Source: JAAFIM01 sp964467315
GTDB lineage: Bacteria > Bacteroidota > Bacteroidia > Chitinophagales > Saprospiraceae
Assembly (NCBI GenBank): GCA_964467315.1
Contig: CAYXSA010000008.1
Span: 6,164 to 70,163 of the forward strand
DNA length: 64,000 bases
Direction of reading: 5' to 3'
Within the stretch, counting starts at the first letter, position 1; the number at the start of each line of letters is the position of its first letter. This document shows positions 8,386 to 17,097 of the stretch, piece by piece. Below the pieces are notes generated by a model. The model was not told where the DNA came from. It was given only the letters and a program-made list of their open reading frames with translations, and ran no database searches. Made by a program: the position numbers and the translations under genes.

Positions 8386-8414
8386 TTTACCTTCGTTTGT
8401 ACAACGAAGGTAAA
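8386..8414. promoter_or_regulatory. Operator-like near-perfect 29-bp palindrome
   Basis: TTTACCTTCGTTTGT / ACAACGAAGGTAAA is a nearly perfect inverted repeat 55 bp upstream of the Fic start codon. A further half-site TTTACCCTTGTT follows at 8416. Probably bound by the Fic protein's winged helix or another regulator. Confidence 0.55.
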
Positions 8415-8449
8415 ATTTACCCTTGTTAAGTCGACAATGAACAAAGCTG

Positions 8450-8603
8450 TTTTTTTTGGGCGTGCCCCTGCTTCCCGCCCGCCCAAAAGGCGGGCTTAAA
8501 GGTCGCAGGGTCGGGCTATTCGGGGCGACCGCGAAGCAGCCCCGTAGGGCATCATCATCGCCCAAATGGGCGAATGTTGATTCGCCCCTACTATCCCTCA
8601 CGC
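8450..8603 (-). repeat. ME copy 4 (C to A orientation)
   Basis: T-run/GGGCGTGCCCCTGC, arm 2 with CCCGCCC..GGGCGGG, GGTCGGGCTAT, a long compound arm 1 including GGGCGAATGTTGATTCGCCC, then TATCCCTCACGC. Closes the purF-fic unit opened by copy 3. Confidence 0.9.
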
Positions 8604-8709
8604 AAGGAAAATAAAGCGGTTGAGGGTTGAAATGACTTTTTCCTTTTTATCTGAACTATTTGAATGGCTTGCTGGTTTGTCAACTAATTCATTAACAATT
8701 TAAAACAAA

Positions 8710-9117
8710 ATGAGGACAATATTTTTACATGATTCGTTTTGGGAGTTATACAACAAACTCGCTCCCCCAACGCAAGAAAAAATTGATGATATTTTACGCA
8801 TCTTACAAAGTCTGCCCCGCCCAAGCGAAAACCATGTTAAGCATCTCACAAATAGCGGAGGTATTTATGAGATTCGAGCGCAAGACCGTACCAGTCAATA
8901 TCGGTTTTTATTTTTCTTTACAGATGGCGGTAATTTGATGACAGGAAAAGAAGTTTTGGTATGCGAAGGTTTTGTGAAAAAAGATAATAAGGACTATAAA
9001 AAGCCTATAAAAAGGGTTCAAGAGATAAAAAATGACTATAATAGCCCAGAAAGTGGCGAAATAGCCAACAACAGCGAAGAAAGCGGCAATTCAAAAGAGG
9101 ATGAAATTCCTCCTTAG
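8710..9117 (+). CDS. RelE/HigB-like toxin (phage Gp49-like)
   Basis: 135 residues. MRTIFLHDSFWELYNKL, NHVKHLTNSGGIYEIRAQDR, YRFLFFFTDGG and KEVLVCEGFVKKDNKDYKKP match the Gp49-like HigB/RelE fold, with the basic C-terminal segment used for mRNA cleavage. The last ~30 residues are acidic and variable. It is followed 88 bp later by an HTH antitoxin, the inverse gene order typical of HigBA. Ribosome-dependent RNase activity is inferred. Confidence 0.78.
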   Translation: MRTIFLHDSFWELYNKLAPPTQEKIDDILRILQSLPRPSENHVKHLTNSGGIYEIRAQDRTSQYRFLFFFTDGGNLMTGKEVLVCEGFVKKDNKDYKKPIKRVQEIKNDYNSPESGEIANNSEESGNSKEDEIPP

Positions 9118-9205
9118 ATTATTGGGCTGTTTGTATTAAATTTGAGAAAATTGAGACGCTAAAAATGCGATAGTGTTTTTGTGTCTTTTTAATTAAGAAT
9201 AAATT

Positions 9206-9496
9206 ATGATGAATTTAGAAGATTTTTTTGCACAGAAATACGGCGAAAAAGGCAGCCCAACCCGCTTAGAGTTTGAGCGCAAAGCAGCTGCTTGCCATCT
9301 GGCGCAAAAACTAAAAGACGAGCGGCGCAAACTTAAACTCACTCAGAGTCAGGTCGCCGAAAGAATCCATTCGCAAAAGCAGTTTATTTCTCGCATCGAA
9401 AATGGAGATGTAGACGTGCAACTATCGACTTTCTTAGCGATATTAGATGCGCTTGGTTTGTCCGTCGTGTTTGCTCCGAAAGCAACAACTACGTAA
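9206..9496 (+). CDS. HigA-like XRE antitoxin
   Basis: 96 residues. The C-terminal two thirds are an HTH_3 domain (LKLTQSQVAERIHSQKQFIS, RIENGDVDVQLSTFLAILDA). The N-terminus MMNLEDFFAQKYGEKGSPTR is the toxin-contacting extension seen in HigA-like antitoxins. It partners the toxin gene upstream and ends at a strong terminator. Confidence 0.8.
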   Translation: MMNLEDFFAQKYGEKGSPTRLEFERKAAACHLAQKLKDERRKLKLTQSQVAERIHSQKQFISRIENGDVDVQLSTFLAILDALGLSVVFAPKATTT

Positions 9497-9501
9497 AAAC
9501 A

Positions 9502-9545
9502 CCGCCCACGACAACTCTTTTGTTATCGTGGGCGGCTTTATTTTT
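9502..9545 (+). terminator. Rho-independent terminator after the HigBA-like pair
   Basis: GCCCACGACAAC ... GTTATCGTGGGC hairpin followed by GGCTTTATTTTT. Confidence 0.75.
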
Positions 9546-9547
9546 AT

Positions 9548-9646
9548 GCGTGAGGGATAGAAATGTAGAGCCGTGATTTATCACGGCTCGCAATGGATAG
9601 CCCGACCCGCGCCCTTTAAAGGCGCGGGGCACGCCCAAGAAAAAAC
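9548..9646 (+). repeat. ME copy 5 (A to C orientation)
   Basis: Arm 1 is AGCCGTGAtttaTCACGGCT; arm 2 is CCGCGCC-CTTTAAA-GGCGCGG. The C box and A-run touch the stop of the SulP gene (9647). Forms an inverted pair with copy 6. Confidence 0.92.
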
Positions 9647-11860
9647 CTACAATTTGAGGTTGAGCGTTTGTTTTTTGAGGTAGCCCACGAGCAGGTTGGA
9701 GAGCGTGTTGGCGAACTGGTGTAGGCGCGCCATGTCGGTGGCGTTGGCGAACATCATTTGGCGGAAAAGTAGGAGGGTCGTGCCGTTGGATTCGATGTGA
9801 TACGCCTCGTTTTTCTCTAAGAAGGCGATGAGTTCGGGGGTGAAAAACTCCCCGATAGCTTCGCGGTCTGTGCCTTGCAGCAAAAATTTATCGGAAAACT
9901 CCCGAAATTCTATAAAATTAATGTCCTGCTTCATGCTCAAACGGTCGAGCATAGTTTCGCGTTCGAGCACAAAAATCGGTGCATTGAAGGGCAGGGACAG
10001 CAAAATTACGCTGGTGTGCCGCTCCTTGTTGGCGAAAACGGCGCTGCCTTCAGCAAAGACAATATCGCAGCTTTCCCACTCGAAAAATAGCCCGTAGATG
10101 CCTTTGGCGCTGTTGAGGCGATAGTCGATTTTGCGGGTGCGGAAGAAAAGGAAGTCGCGCAGATTGTTTACGTCCCAGCGTATTTCGGGAAAATACTCGC
10201 CTTCGTACTCCGAGCTGATGTCGCGCAATGCTTCCTGCCGCTTAGAAAGTAAGGGCTTTTGGTCTTCGGGCAAAATGCGCATGGCGTAAGGGTGGCGCGA
10301 AGAAGAGGCGTGTGTATCCAAGCCTATCACATCGAAAAACACGCCAGGAATATCCAGTTTTTCGGCTTCTTCGCCCAAGTATTCGAGTATCGTATAGTCG
10401 ATAAGTCGCGTATTGGAGAGGTCTAAAATGATGTGTTTTTCATTTTTAGCATCGTGCAAAATGGACTTTAGCCAAAGGATATTGACGAAATTTAGCACCC
10501 CTTCGGGACGTATGTAGTACTCGCCTGTGCTTTGGCGCGAAATATCAAATTTTGGACGAGCCAGCGAGGCAAAAAACACTTGTAGCTCCAAATTGGATTT
10601 TGCAATATGTATGCTCAATGCCACCAAAAGACCCGCAGCGATGCCCGCCAATAGCCCAAAATTAAGCGCCGTGATAAGCGTAGCAAGCAGCATCATGAGT
10701 TGGTCGTCGCCCTTGCGATAACTGTCGGGAATGATGCGCGGAGCAGCAAATTTATAGCCCGTATACACCAACAAAGCCGCCAGCGCTGCCAAAGGTATCG
10801 CCACCCGAAAATACGAAAACACCCCCACCAAAACCAAGAGCAAAAGCCCATGATAAAGGTTAGATAATTTCGTCTGCGCGCCGTTGTAGAGCGGTATCGC
10901 GGTGATTATCGGCAGAGCGCCTACGCTGCCCCCAAGCAGGTTGCAAGCGCCAACGGCGAGCAACTCGCGGTTGAGATTGGTATGCCGTTTTTGGGGGTCG
11001 ATGCTATCCACAATCTTCCCGCTCATCAAAGTTTCTATAAATATGATGACCGCTATCGTTAGGCTCAAAAGCCAAAAATCCAAGCTTTTCCAGTGCGCAA
11101 AGTTGGGATATATCAGTATGTCGCCGATTTCGGGCAAAACCACCATTTGTTCTTTCGGGGCGATTTTATAGACCTCGCCCAAAATGGAAAAATCCCGCGC
11201 CTGCATCAAATCAAAACCCCAAGTAAAGCCAAAAGCCAAGAGCATGACCCAGATAGTCGCAGGCACTGCCTGCACCCAACGATTGGGGATTTGGGGATGA
11301 AATACCAAGATGCCAAAGCTCAAAAAACCAATCAAAGCAATGAGCGGATTGAGCCTGTAGAGCGCATTGGGTATGTCCAATAAAATTTCAAATGGCGTAG
11401 TTCCAAAAACCTCCGCCCCGAGTGCTACATGCAGTTGCCTGCCCAAAATCATGAGCCCTATCGCCGCCAAAAGCCCTTGCACGACGTGTTTGGGGAAGGT
11501 GTCGGCAAGTTTGCCAAGTCCCAACAAACCCGCCGCAATGATAAAGCCGCCTGCTACGACCGTTGCCGCCAGCACAGCGCGAAAGCCCTCCATGAGGTCG
11601 CCGTCGCCCAAGCCATGCACGCCCGCGAGCACGACGACAATTAAGCCCGTCGCGGGCCCATTTATCGCCAAATGGCTGCTGCGCAAGCCCGTTGCCGCTA
11701 TGCCGCCCAAAATTGCCGCCCATACGCCCGCAAGTATTGGCGCATCTGCCGCAATGGCAATACCCAGCGCCAGTGGTATTGTTACCAGCGCCATGCTCAA
11801 TGCTGCCATAAAATCGTCTCGGAATAGGCGTTTGCCATCGCCTCCGCTTAATGCTGACAT
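9647..11860 (-). CDS. SulP/SLC26-family anion transporter with STAS domain
   Basis: 737 residues. The N-terminal FRDDFMAALSMALVTIPLAL is the SulP signature, followed by about ten hydrophobic helices (GLRSSHLAINGPATGLIVVV, GIAAGLLVALSIHIAK). A STAS domain follows at about residues 430-530 (YYIRPEGVLNFVNILWLKSI, HIILDLSNTRLIDYTILEYL), then about 200 extra residues of unknown fold. Inner-membrane transporter of sulfate, bicarbonate or similar anions; substrate not predictable. It is alone between ME copies 5 and 6, but beside a STAS-rich regulatory operon. Confidence 0.9.
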   Translation of the reverse strand: MSALSGGDGKRLFRDDFMAALSMALVTIPLALGIAIAADAPILAGVWAAILGGIAATGLRSSHLAINGPATGLIVVVLAGVHGLGDGDLMEGFRAVLAATVVAGGFIIAAGLLGLGKLADTFPKHVVQGLLAAIGLMILGRQLHVALGAEVFGTTPFEILLDIPNALYRLNPLIALIGFLSFGILVFHPQIPNRWVQAVPATIWVMLLAFGFTWGFDLMQARDFSILGEVYKIAPKEQMVVLPEIGDILIYPNFAHWKSLDFWLLSLTIAVIIFIETLMSGKIVDSIDPQKRHTNLNRELLAVGACNLLGGSVGALPIITAIPLYNGAQTKLSNLYHGLLLLVLVGVFSYFRVAIPLAALAALLVYTGYKFAAPRIIPDSYRKGDDQLMMLLATLITALNFGLLAGIAAGLLVALSIHIAKSNLELQVFFASLARPKFDISRQSTGEYYIRPEGVLNFVNILWLKSILHDAKNEKHIILDLSNTRLIDYTILEYLGEEAEKLDIPGVFFDVIGLDTHASSSRHPYAMRILPEDQKPLLSKRQEALRDISSEYEGEYFPEIRWDVNNLRDFLFFRTRKIDYRLNSAKGIYGLFFEWESCDIVFAEGSAVFANKERHTSVILLSLPFNAPIFVLERETMLDRLSMKQDINFIEFREFSDKFLLQGTDREAIGEFFTPELIAFLEKNEAYHIESNGTTLLLFRQMMFANATDMARLHQFANTLSNLLVGYLKKQTLNLKL

Positions 11861-11922
11861 GGGCTTAATAATACACTGAAAATCAGGCGTTTATATGTTA
11901 GTGATATTTTTATTTTTGGGCG

Positions 11923-12058
11923 TGCCCGCCGCGCACCCCCCCGCGCCTACGGCGCTTCCCCCCTTAAAAGGGGGGAAGCGCCGTAGGCGCGGCGGTCGGG
12001 CTATTCGTTGCAGCCCCACCGCCTGCGGCGGCGTGGCTTCCACTGCTATCCCTCACGC
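11923..12058 (-). repeat. ME copy 6 (C to A orientation)
   Basis: T-run/GGGCGTGCCC, arm 2 built on CCGCGCCTACGGCGC repeats, GGTCGGGCTAT, arm 1 with CCACCGCC-TGC-GGCGGCGTGG, TATCCCTCACGC. Confidence 0.88.
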
Positions 12059-12121
12059 TAATCGCGCCCCCCTCCATTCGTAGAAGGGAGGGGCTGGGGC
12101 TGGGTTTGGCTCTACTGCACG

Positions 12122-13786
12122 CTACACTACATCGTATTTGACCATGCAAACGATATTGCGGTTTACGTCCCTTTTGTAGCTAAATTCGTCCATCAGATTG
12201 CGGACGAGATGTATGCCTAAGCCGCCAATTTCGCGCTCTTCGATGGGCTTGGTGAGGTCGGGCGGTGTTTTCTGAAAGGGATTAAACGGAATGCCGTCGT
12301 CCTCGAAGGTGATCACCAATTTGCGCCCAAAAAACTCCAGTGTTACGTGAATTTTGTGTGCGCCTTCGTCGTCGAAGCCGTATTTGACGATATTGGAAAG
12401 TAGTTCGTCGAGGACGACGTTTACTTTCATCATCACGGGCATAGAGATTTCGCAAAACTCTGCAAACTCCTCGAAAGCCATCACGGCATTGCCCACATCG
12501 TCGATGGTATTGGAAATCGTAATGACTTTCTGCTGAATGTCCATATCAACCAATTCGTTGCTATAAGATAAGCATAGGGCGGTGATATCGTCGAAGCGGT
12601 CAGCGCCATTTTCAAACTCTACGACCTCTTCAATGAGGTTTTGTATAGTTTGTTCTGCGGTTTCAAATATATGCTTTTGGAGGAAAAGCTGTAGTCGGCT
12701 GTCGCCAAATAGTTCGCCTTTATCGCTGTGTGCTTCTGTGATACCGTCGGTATAACAAAGCAGATAATCGCCTTTACGGAGTTGGACTTTCGACTCTTTG
12801 TAGCTTAGTCCTTCCATCGCGGCGAGTACAGGACCGTGTAAGTCGCTGAGTTTATCGAGTACGGAGCTATTAGCGCGTTTGATGAAGGCGGGGTTGTGTC
12901 CGCCATTGCTGTAGACCATTTCGCCCGTTGCCGTGTTGAGTATCGCCATAAAGACGGTAACGAACATAAAGTTTTTATTCTCTTTCGCCATTTCGTGGTT
13001 GACGTGTGTGAGAATGCTGGCGGTGGAGCGGTCGGTACTGGCGCGGGCTTTTAGCAGGGTTTTGCAGACTGCCATCATCAGGGCGGCGGGTACGCCTTTT
13101 CCTGATACATCGCCGACGGCTACGGCGAAATGATTTTCATCAAGGAAGAAGAAATCGTAAAAATCGCCACCGACTTCGCGGGCTGCGATAAGGTGGGCGA
13201 AGATGCCGATGTCTTTGCGATGGGCGAAGTCTGCGAAGTTGAGCGGCAGCATACTAAGTTGTATGTTTTGCGCTACGTTGAGTTCTTCCTCCATGCGATT
13301 TTTCTCTTTGCTGGTGCGGGCGAGATTTTCGAGCGAGGAGACTAAAGCGGCGTTTTTGGCTTCGACTTCTTTTATGAGTTCTTCGTTGGTTTTCTGGTTG
13401 AGTATGGCGATGAGTTCCTCAAAGTTGACGATGCGGTCGTGCAGGAAGAAATGCGCGCTGGCGCTAATTTTCTGTTCGCTGGCATTGTGGCGCAGTTGGT
13501 CGAAAAACTCGGCTAAGTGCACTTCGTAGCTATTATCGTCCTTTTTGGGCATCGTGAACTCTAAGGTACAACGATTATCTTCGAGGGAGATATGCGTTTG
13601 TATCTCGAAGCCGCTGCCTGTCTGGCGCATGAGTGCGCGCACATAAGCCGAGAGCCCGCCCGATATTCTTGAGGCGTGTATTTTTTCGCTGGTGAGTAGC
13701 GAAGCGAGGTCGTAGACTTTCATTCGAAAGTTGTAGACATCGTCTAAGGTACGCAGAAGGTGTTGCGAGGTATACGAATCAGACAT
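12122..13786 (-). CDS. PP2C phosphatase (SpoIIE) fused to an anti-sigma-type HATPase
   Basis: 554 residues from MSDSYTSQHLLRTLDD (start chosen because the upstream frame only reads through the next gene, which it overlaps by 8 bp). About 1-130 is an unassigned sensor region, 130-165 is coiled coil (KEVEAKNAALVSSLENLART), and 170-400 is a SpoIIE/RsbU phosphatase (AREVGGDFYDFF, AVGDVSGKGVPAALMM, CYTDGITEA). 420-554 is an RsbW-like HATPase with N box DELLSNIVKYG, EDDGIPFNP and GGLGIHLVRNLMDEF. One polypeptide thus carries both phosphatase and kinase functions that act on STAS antagonists. It is the last gene of the rsb-like cluster. Confidence 0.9.
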   Translation of the reverse strand: MSDSYTSQHLLRTLDDVYNFRMKVYDLASLLTSEKIHASRISGGLSAYVRALMRQTGSGFEIQTHISLEDNRCTLEFTMPKKDDNSYEVHLAEFFDQLRHNASEQKISASAHFFLHDRIVNFEELIAILNQKTNEELIKEVEAKNAALVSSLENLARTSKEKNRMEEELNVAQNIQLSMLPLNFADFAHRKDIGIFAHLIAAREVGGDFYDFFFLDENHFAVAVGDVSGKGVPAALMMAVCKTLLKARASTDRSTASILTHVNHEMAKENKNFMFVTVFMAILNTATGEMVYSNGGHNPAFIKRANSSVLDKLSDLHGPVLAAMEGLSYKESKVQLRKGDYLLCYTDGITEAHSDKGELFGDSRLQLFLQKHIFETAEQTIQNLIEEVVEFENGADRFDDITALCLSYSNELVDMDIQQKVITISNTIDDVGNAVMAFEEFAEFCEISMPVMMKVNVVLDELLSNIVKYGFDDEGAHKIHVTLEFFGRKLVITFEDDGIPFNPFQKTPPDLTKPIEEREIGGLGIHLVRNLMDEFSYKRDVNRNIVCMVKYDVV

Positions 13787-14411
13787 GGTTGGGGGTGGTA
13801 GGCGTTGGCTTATGGAGATAGAGGAGGGCGGCATCGTCGTGCGACTTGCCATATTGGTCGATGGTGCTGCGCATATCTTGGATATGGTGTATGTGCAGGC
13901 TATTGGGGGCGTTTTTGAGTATTTGGCTGCTAATGCCGTCGGAGTGCATGACGACGGATTCGCCGTCTTGCATTTGCCAAGCGGTGCTTTGTATGGTACG
14001 GGAGCGTATGCCGAGTGCGCCATCGCGGGGCAGGAGGACGACCTGCCGTTGGGCGTTGGGTGTGAGTACGCGTGTTTCGACGTTGCCGAGTCCGATGTAT
14101 TCGGCTTGTCCGTCGTTTTGTACGTGGCAGAGGGCTATGGCTGCGCCTTGCGAGCCTTTGAAGAACTCGTGCGCTTGGGTGAGTAGGGCGGTGAGGGGCA
14201 GGTGATAATGCTGTAGGCAATAGTCTTTGATTTCTTGTGCGACAGTGGCGGCTTTTTTGCCGTGTCCGAGTCCGTCGATGATACCGAAGAAGATACCGTT
14301 TTGGTGTCGCAGCAAAATGACTTCATCGCCGCTGAGCACTTCACCGATGCAGGGGCGTATTCCGTAGAATAGTTGAAAAGCCTCGTCTTTATGGAAGTTG
14401 GTAATGGTCAT
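13779..14411 (-). CDS. rsbX: RsbX-like PP2C phosphatase
   Basis: About 210 residues from MTITNFHKDEAFQLFYGIRP; an upstream ATG at 14441 would overlap rsbT by 20 bp and is less likely. GIIDGLGHGKKAATVAQEI is the metal-binding PP2C motif and SVVMHSDGISSQILKN the second acidic motif. RsbX homologues reset the stressosome by removing phosphates from RsbR/RsbS. Its position between rsbT and the phosphatase-kinase gene supports this role. Confidence 0.85.
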   Translation of the reverse strand: MTITNFHKDEAFQLFYGIRPCIGEVLSGDEVILLRHQNGIFFGIIDGLGHGKKAATVAQEIKDYCLQHYHLPLTALLTQAHEFFKGSQGAAIALCHVQNDGQAEYIGLGNVETRVLTPNAQRQVVLLPRDGALGIRSRTIQSTAWQMQDGESVVMHSDGISSQILKNAPNSLHIHHIQDMRSTIDQYGKSHDDAALLYLHKPTPTTPNHV

Positions 14412-14421
14412 GCGCAGTTGC

Positions 14422-14823
14422 TTAGAAGTAAAAAACGACATCGACGGTAGTGCCTACGTTGATTTCGCTTTGTAGGGAGAAGTGGTCGACCATGCGTCGC
14501 ACGCCAGGTAGACCGAGTCCGAGCGTGCCAGAGGAGCTATAGTTATCGCGCATGGCTTGGGCGATGTCGGCGATACCAGGCCCGCGGTCGTGTGCGACGA
14601 TGCGCAGTCCTTGCGGGCGTTCGTCGATGATGAAGAGGGAGATGGTGCCTACTTTAGCGTATTTGACGATATTGTAGCCGAGTTCGGAGATAACGGTTTT
14701 TATTTTAGCGGTTTTGACTTCGTCGGCTTTGGGATATAGGCGCAGGGTGGTGGCTGCGCGGTGTATAGCGACGTGGATATCCATTTCGGATTGTACGTGC
14801 TGTCGGAAGGCGAGGTTTTCCAT
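14422..14823 (-). CDS. rsbT: RsbT-like switch kinase
   Basis: 133 residues from MENLAFRQHVQSEMDIHVAI (codons upstream belong to ME copy 7). HATPase motifs: TVISELGYNIVKYAKVG (N box), VAHDRGPGIADI (G1), GTLGLGLPGVRRMVD (G2). In RsbRST modules RsbT phosphorylates RsbR/RsbS and is then released to activate a PP2C phosphatase such as the one at 12122. The gene is separated from rsbS by ME copy 7. Confidence 0.88.
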   Translation of the reverse strand: MENLAFRQHVQSEMDIHVAIHRAATTLRLYPKADEVKTAKIKTVISELGYNIVKYAKVGTISLFIIDERPQGLRIVAHDRGPGIADIAQAMRDNYSSSGTLGLGLPGVRRMVDHFSLQSEINVGTTVDVVFYF

Positions 14824-14849
14824 TGGCGGCAGGCTGTTGGGGCAAAGAT

Positions 14850-15007
14850 GCGTGAGGGATAGGAGCGGAACCACCAAGCCGCGTAGCGGCGAAGGTGATG
14901 CAGCGGATAGCCCGACCGCGCAGTGCGTAGGGGCAGCCTTGTGGCTGCCCTCGCCCGCGCCCCTTTGGCGCGGGCGGCGCTGCGGGGGCACGCCCCCATA
15001 AAAAAAA
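14850..15007 (+). repeat. ME copy 7 (A to C orientation), inside the stressosome cluster
   Basis: Box A GCGTGAGGGATAG, arm 1 with GCCGCGTAGCGGC, box B, arm 2 with nested GGGGCAGCC-TTGT-GGCTGCCC, then GGGGCACGCCCCC and an A-run. It splits rsbS from rsbT, showing MEs can enter an operon. Confidence 0.88.
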
Positions 15008-15021
15008 CTCCAAAAAACGGC

Positions 15022-15390
15022 TTAGCGTTTATTTTGGTTGAGCATAGCGAGCGCCTGATTGAGGTCGAAGGCGGTGGGAATGCCGCTGGTATCTACGCCG
15101 AGCGAGACGAGGGTAGCTACTACGCCTGCGGACAAGCCGCAGATGATGGAGCGCAGCCCCATGATGTTAATCATTTTGAGGATTTTTTGCAGGTCTGCAA
15201 AGTCGTCGCCATCGAGTACTTCTATGCCTTTGAGGTCGAAGACGACGGAATGGGCGGTGTGCGAGGCGATAAATTGGAGCAGGTCGCTGCGGAGCAAATC
15301 GAGCATATCGCGGGTAACTTCGTACCTGATGGGCACGATGACAGCGCCATTGGAGATTTGGAGCGGGACGCGATTTTTGTTATCTTTCAT
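15022..15390 (-). CDS. rsbS: RsbS-like STAS protein lacking the phospho-serine
   Basis: 122 residues, single STAS domain: VPLQISNGAVIVPIRYEVTR, HSVVFDLKGIEVLDGDDFAD, MGLRSIICGLSAGVVATLVS. Aligned without gaps to Bacillus RsbS (recalled), the IDS motif holding Ser59 becomes LDG here, followed by two Asp, so the normal RsbT target is absent. RsbS forms the stressosome core with RsbR and sequesters RsbT. Gene order rsbR-rsbS-ME-rsbT supports the assignment. Confidence 0.85.
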   Translation of the reverse strand: MKDNKNRVPLQISNGAVIVPIRYEVTRDMLDLLRSDLLQFIASHTAHSVVFDLKGIEVLDGDDFADLQKILKMINIMGLRSIICGLSAGVVATLVSLGVDTSGIPTAFDLNQALAMLNQNKR

Positions 15391-15396
15391 ATCGAT

Positions 15397-16272
15397 TTAG
15401 GCGAAGAGTTGGCGGGTGAGCATAGTGCCCGTGAGGCGCATAGCTTGCAGGAGTGCGTCTTGCATATTGGCGGTGGTATGGACTTCGTCGATTTGCACGC
15501 CGAGTTCTACGATGGTCTGCGCGACGGCAGGGGAAATGCCCGACAAGATACACAAACAGCCCATAAGTCGGGTAGCTTTTGTAATTTTTATGAGATGATT
15601 GGCTACGGCGGTGTCGACGACGGCTACGCCGCCGATGTCTAATATGAAGACTTTCGACTGCGAGGCGGCTACGCGATGGAGGACGGCGGTCATGGTGTCT
15701 TGGGCTCGGCGGGAGTCGATGATGCCGACGAGGGGCAGGAGCAGGATACCGTCCCAGAGTTGGGCTATGGGCGTAGAGAGTTGCATCAGGGCATTGTTTT
15801 GCTCTCTGATGGTATCGCTAATGAGTTGATTGTAGGTATCGACGACGATAGAGGTGTCTAAGCCGACCAATTTATGGAAGGAGTGCAGGGCGGCGAAATC
15901 ATTGATGCCGTTGGCGAGGAATAGTTTGGCGAAGAGGTCTTGGAAAACGACAACGGAGCGATAGTAGACATCAAGGGGTAGACCTATGCGGGCGTGTGCT
16001 TGTCCGATGCGGTAGCGGCTTTGGATATAGCTTTCGTTGATGTCGGCGCGGAAGAGGATTTGCCAGTGTGTGAGCTGGTGTTTTTTTACATGAGTTACGT
16101 GCTCTTCGCGGGGAAAATAGGAGGAGAAATCGGGCATAGTGCGCATCCACTCGTAGAATTCGTCGAGTAGAGCGGGCAGGTGTTCGCTTATTTTTTCGCC
16201 AATGCGTTGCACATTGCGAATGTCTTCATCTTGGATAAAGAAGTGTTGGCGATAAAGCTGGGGAGTCATCAT
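15397..16272 (-). CDS. rsbR: RsbR-like stressosome sensor with globin-type N-terminus
   Basis: About 291 residues from MMTPQLYRQHFFIQDEDIRN. Residues 1-160 look like a protoglobin/globin-coupled sensor (LLDEFYEWMRTMPDFSSYFP, HVKKHQLTHWQILFRADINE, RYRIGQAHARIGLPLDVYYR). Residues 175-291 are a STAS domain with VAVVDTAVANHLIKI and ISPAVAQTIVELG, retaining Thr residues at the positions phosphorylated in RsbR. A heme or gas sensing role is inferred from the globin-like part. It overlaps nothing and is 6 bp upstream of rsbS. Confidence 0.85.
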   Translation of the reverse strand: MMTPQLYRQHFFIQDEDIRNVQRIGEKISEHLPALLDEFYEWMRTMPDFSSYFPREEHVTHVKKHQLTHWQILFRADINESYIQSRYRIGQAHARIGLPLDVYYRSVVVFQDLFAKLFLANGINDFAALHSFHKLVGLDTSIVVDTYNQLISDTIREQNNALMQLSTPIAQLWDGILLLPLVGIIDSRRAQDTMTAVLHRVAASQSKVFILDIGGVAVVDTAVANHLIKITKATRLMGCLCILSGISPAVAQTIVELGVQIDEVHTTANMQDALLQAMRLTGTMLTRQLFA

Positions 16273-16433
16273 GGCTGTTGTGAGACGGATTATGAGAAGG
16301 AAGAAGGTAGCATTGTTGGTAGGTCTACGCAAGGGGGCGCTACACGCTTCGGAAAGCCAAGAGACAAGGAAACACACATATAGAAACAAATCAAACAGAG
16401 GAACGCAAGGCGGTATGCGGAGCGAGCTGCAGC

Positions 16434-16763
16434 CTAAAAGCCTTCTAAGGCTTCTTGCAGTGTTGTTTTAATGTCGATAATCGTGGTAAAGCCCGATATT
16501 TCAAGAATTTCTTTGACTACATCGTTGGGGTGGCAGATGCGAAGTTTGCCGCCGTTGGCGGCGAGGCGTTTGGCGGTAGCCAAAAATACGCGGAGACCTG
16601 CTGAAGATACGAAACTCGTATTGAGTAGGTTGATGACGATTTTTTTGTTGCTTTCGATTTGTTTGATGGTTTCGGCTTCTACGCGCGGGGCAGTGCCCGT
16701 GTCGAGTTTACCGTTGAAATCCATCACTAAAACGTCGCCGTGTAGATTATTGGAAATATCCAT
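16434..16763 (-). CDS. Anti-sigma factor antagonist (STAS, RsbV/SpoIIAA-like)
   Basis: 109 residues from MDISNNLHGDVLVMDFNGKL; the frame upstream has no recognisable protein. TSFVSSAGLRVFLATAKRL retains the phosphorylatable Ser of antagonists, and HPNDVVKEILEISGF is the usual C-terminal part. It is the likely substrate of the phosphatase-kinase fusion at 12122, completing the partner-switch. The matching sigma factor is not in the window. Confidence 0.88.
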   Translation of the reverse strand: MDISNNLHGDVLVMDFNGKLDTGTAPRVEAETIKQIESNKKIVINLLNTSFVSSAGLRVFLATAKRLAANGGKLRICHPNDVVKEILEISGFTTIIDIKTTLQEALEGF

Positions 16764-17097
16764 GAGGAATAAAATGGTTTGAATTTGTAGTGGACAAAAG
16801 ACGCAATTGCCGCATAAATAAGCGCAAAGCCCGCGTAAACGCGAATTTATAGCGCCTATCTTTCGTATTCGTTGGGTAAAGGTATGAATTTTGTCCACCA
16901 AAATTGCCACTTTTGCAGTGGATTTTTCGTATATAGTCCCAATACACACAAAGATAAAGCCCCAACCTACACAGCGCAGTAACGAATATCAGCATCTGAA
17001 ATGATTTTTTTTATGCCTACGCCGTCGCAAGATGTCGTTCATTCCGTTCGTTTTAACCACATACCGCCAAACACTCGTACAATCACCAATCCATTTT
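16764..17097. other. Intergenic region, no gene seen
   Basis: About 330 bp between divergent genes (STAS antagonist and CpeT-like protein). It presumably holds both promoters, but no TAnnTTTG box stands out clearly. No repeat unit is present. Confidence 0.4.

Noticed and set aside
9828..11879. Long antisense ORFs opposite the SulP gene
   Set aside because: Shadow frames of a clear membrane transporter; composition and codon pattern do not look coding.
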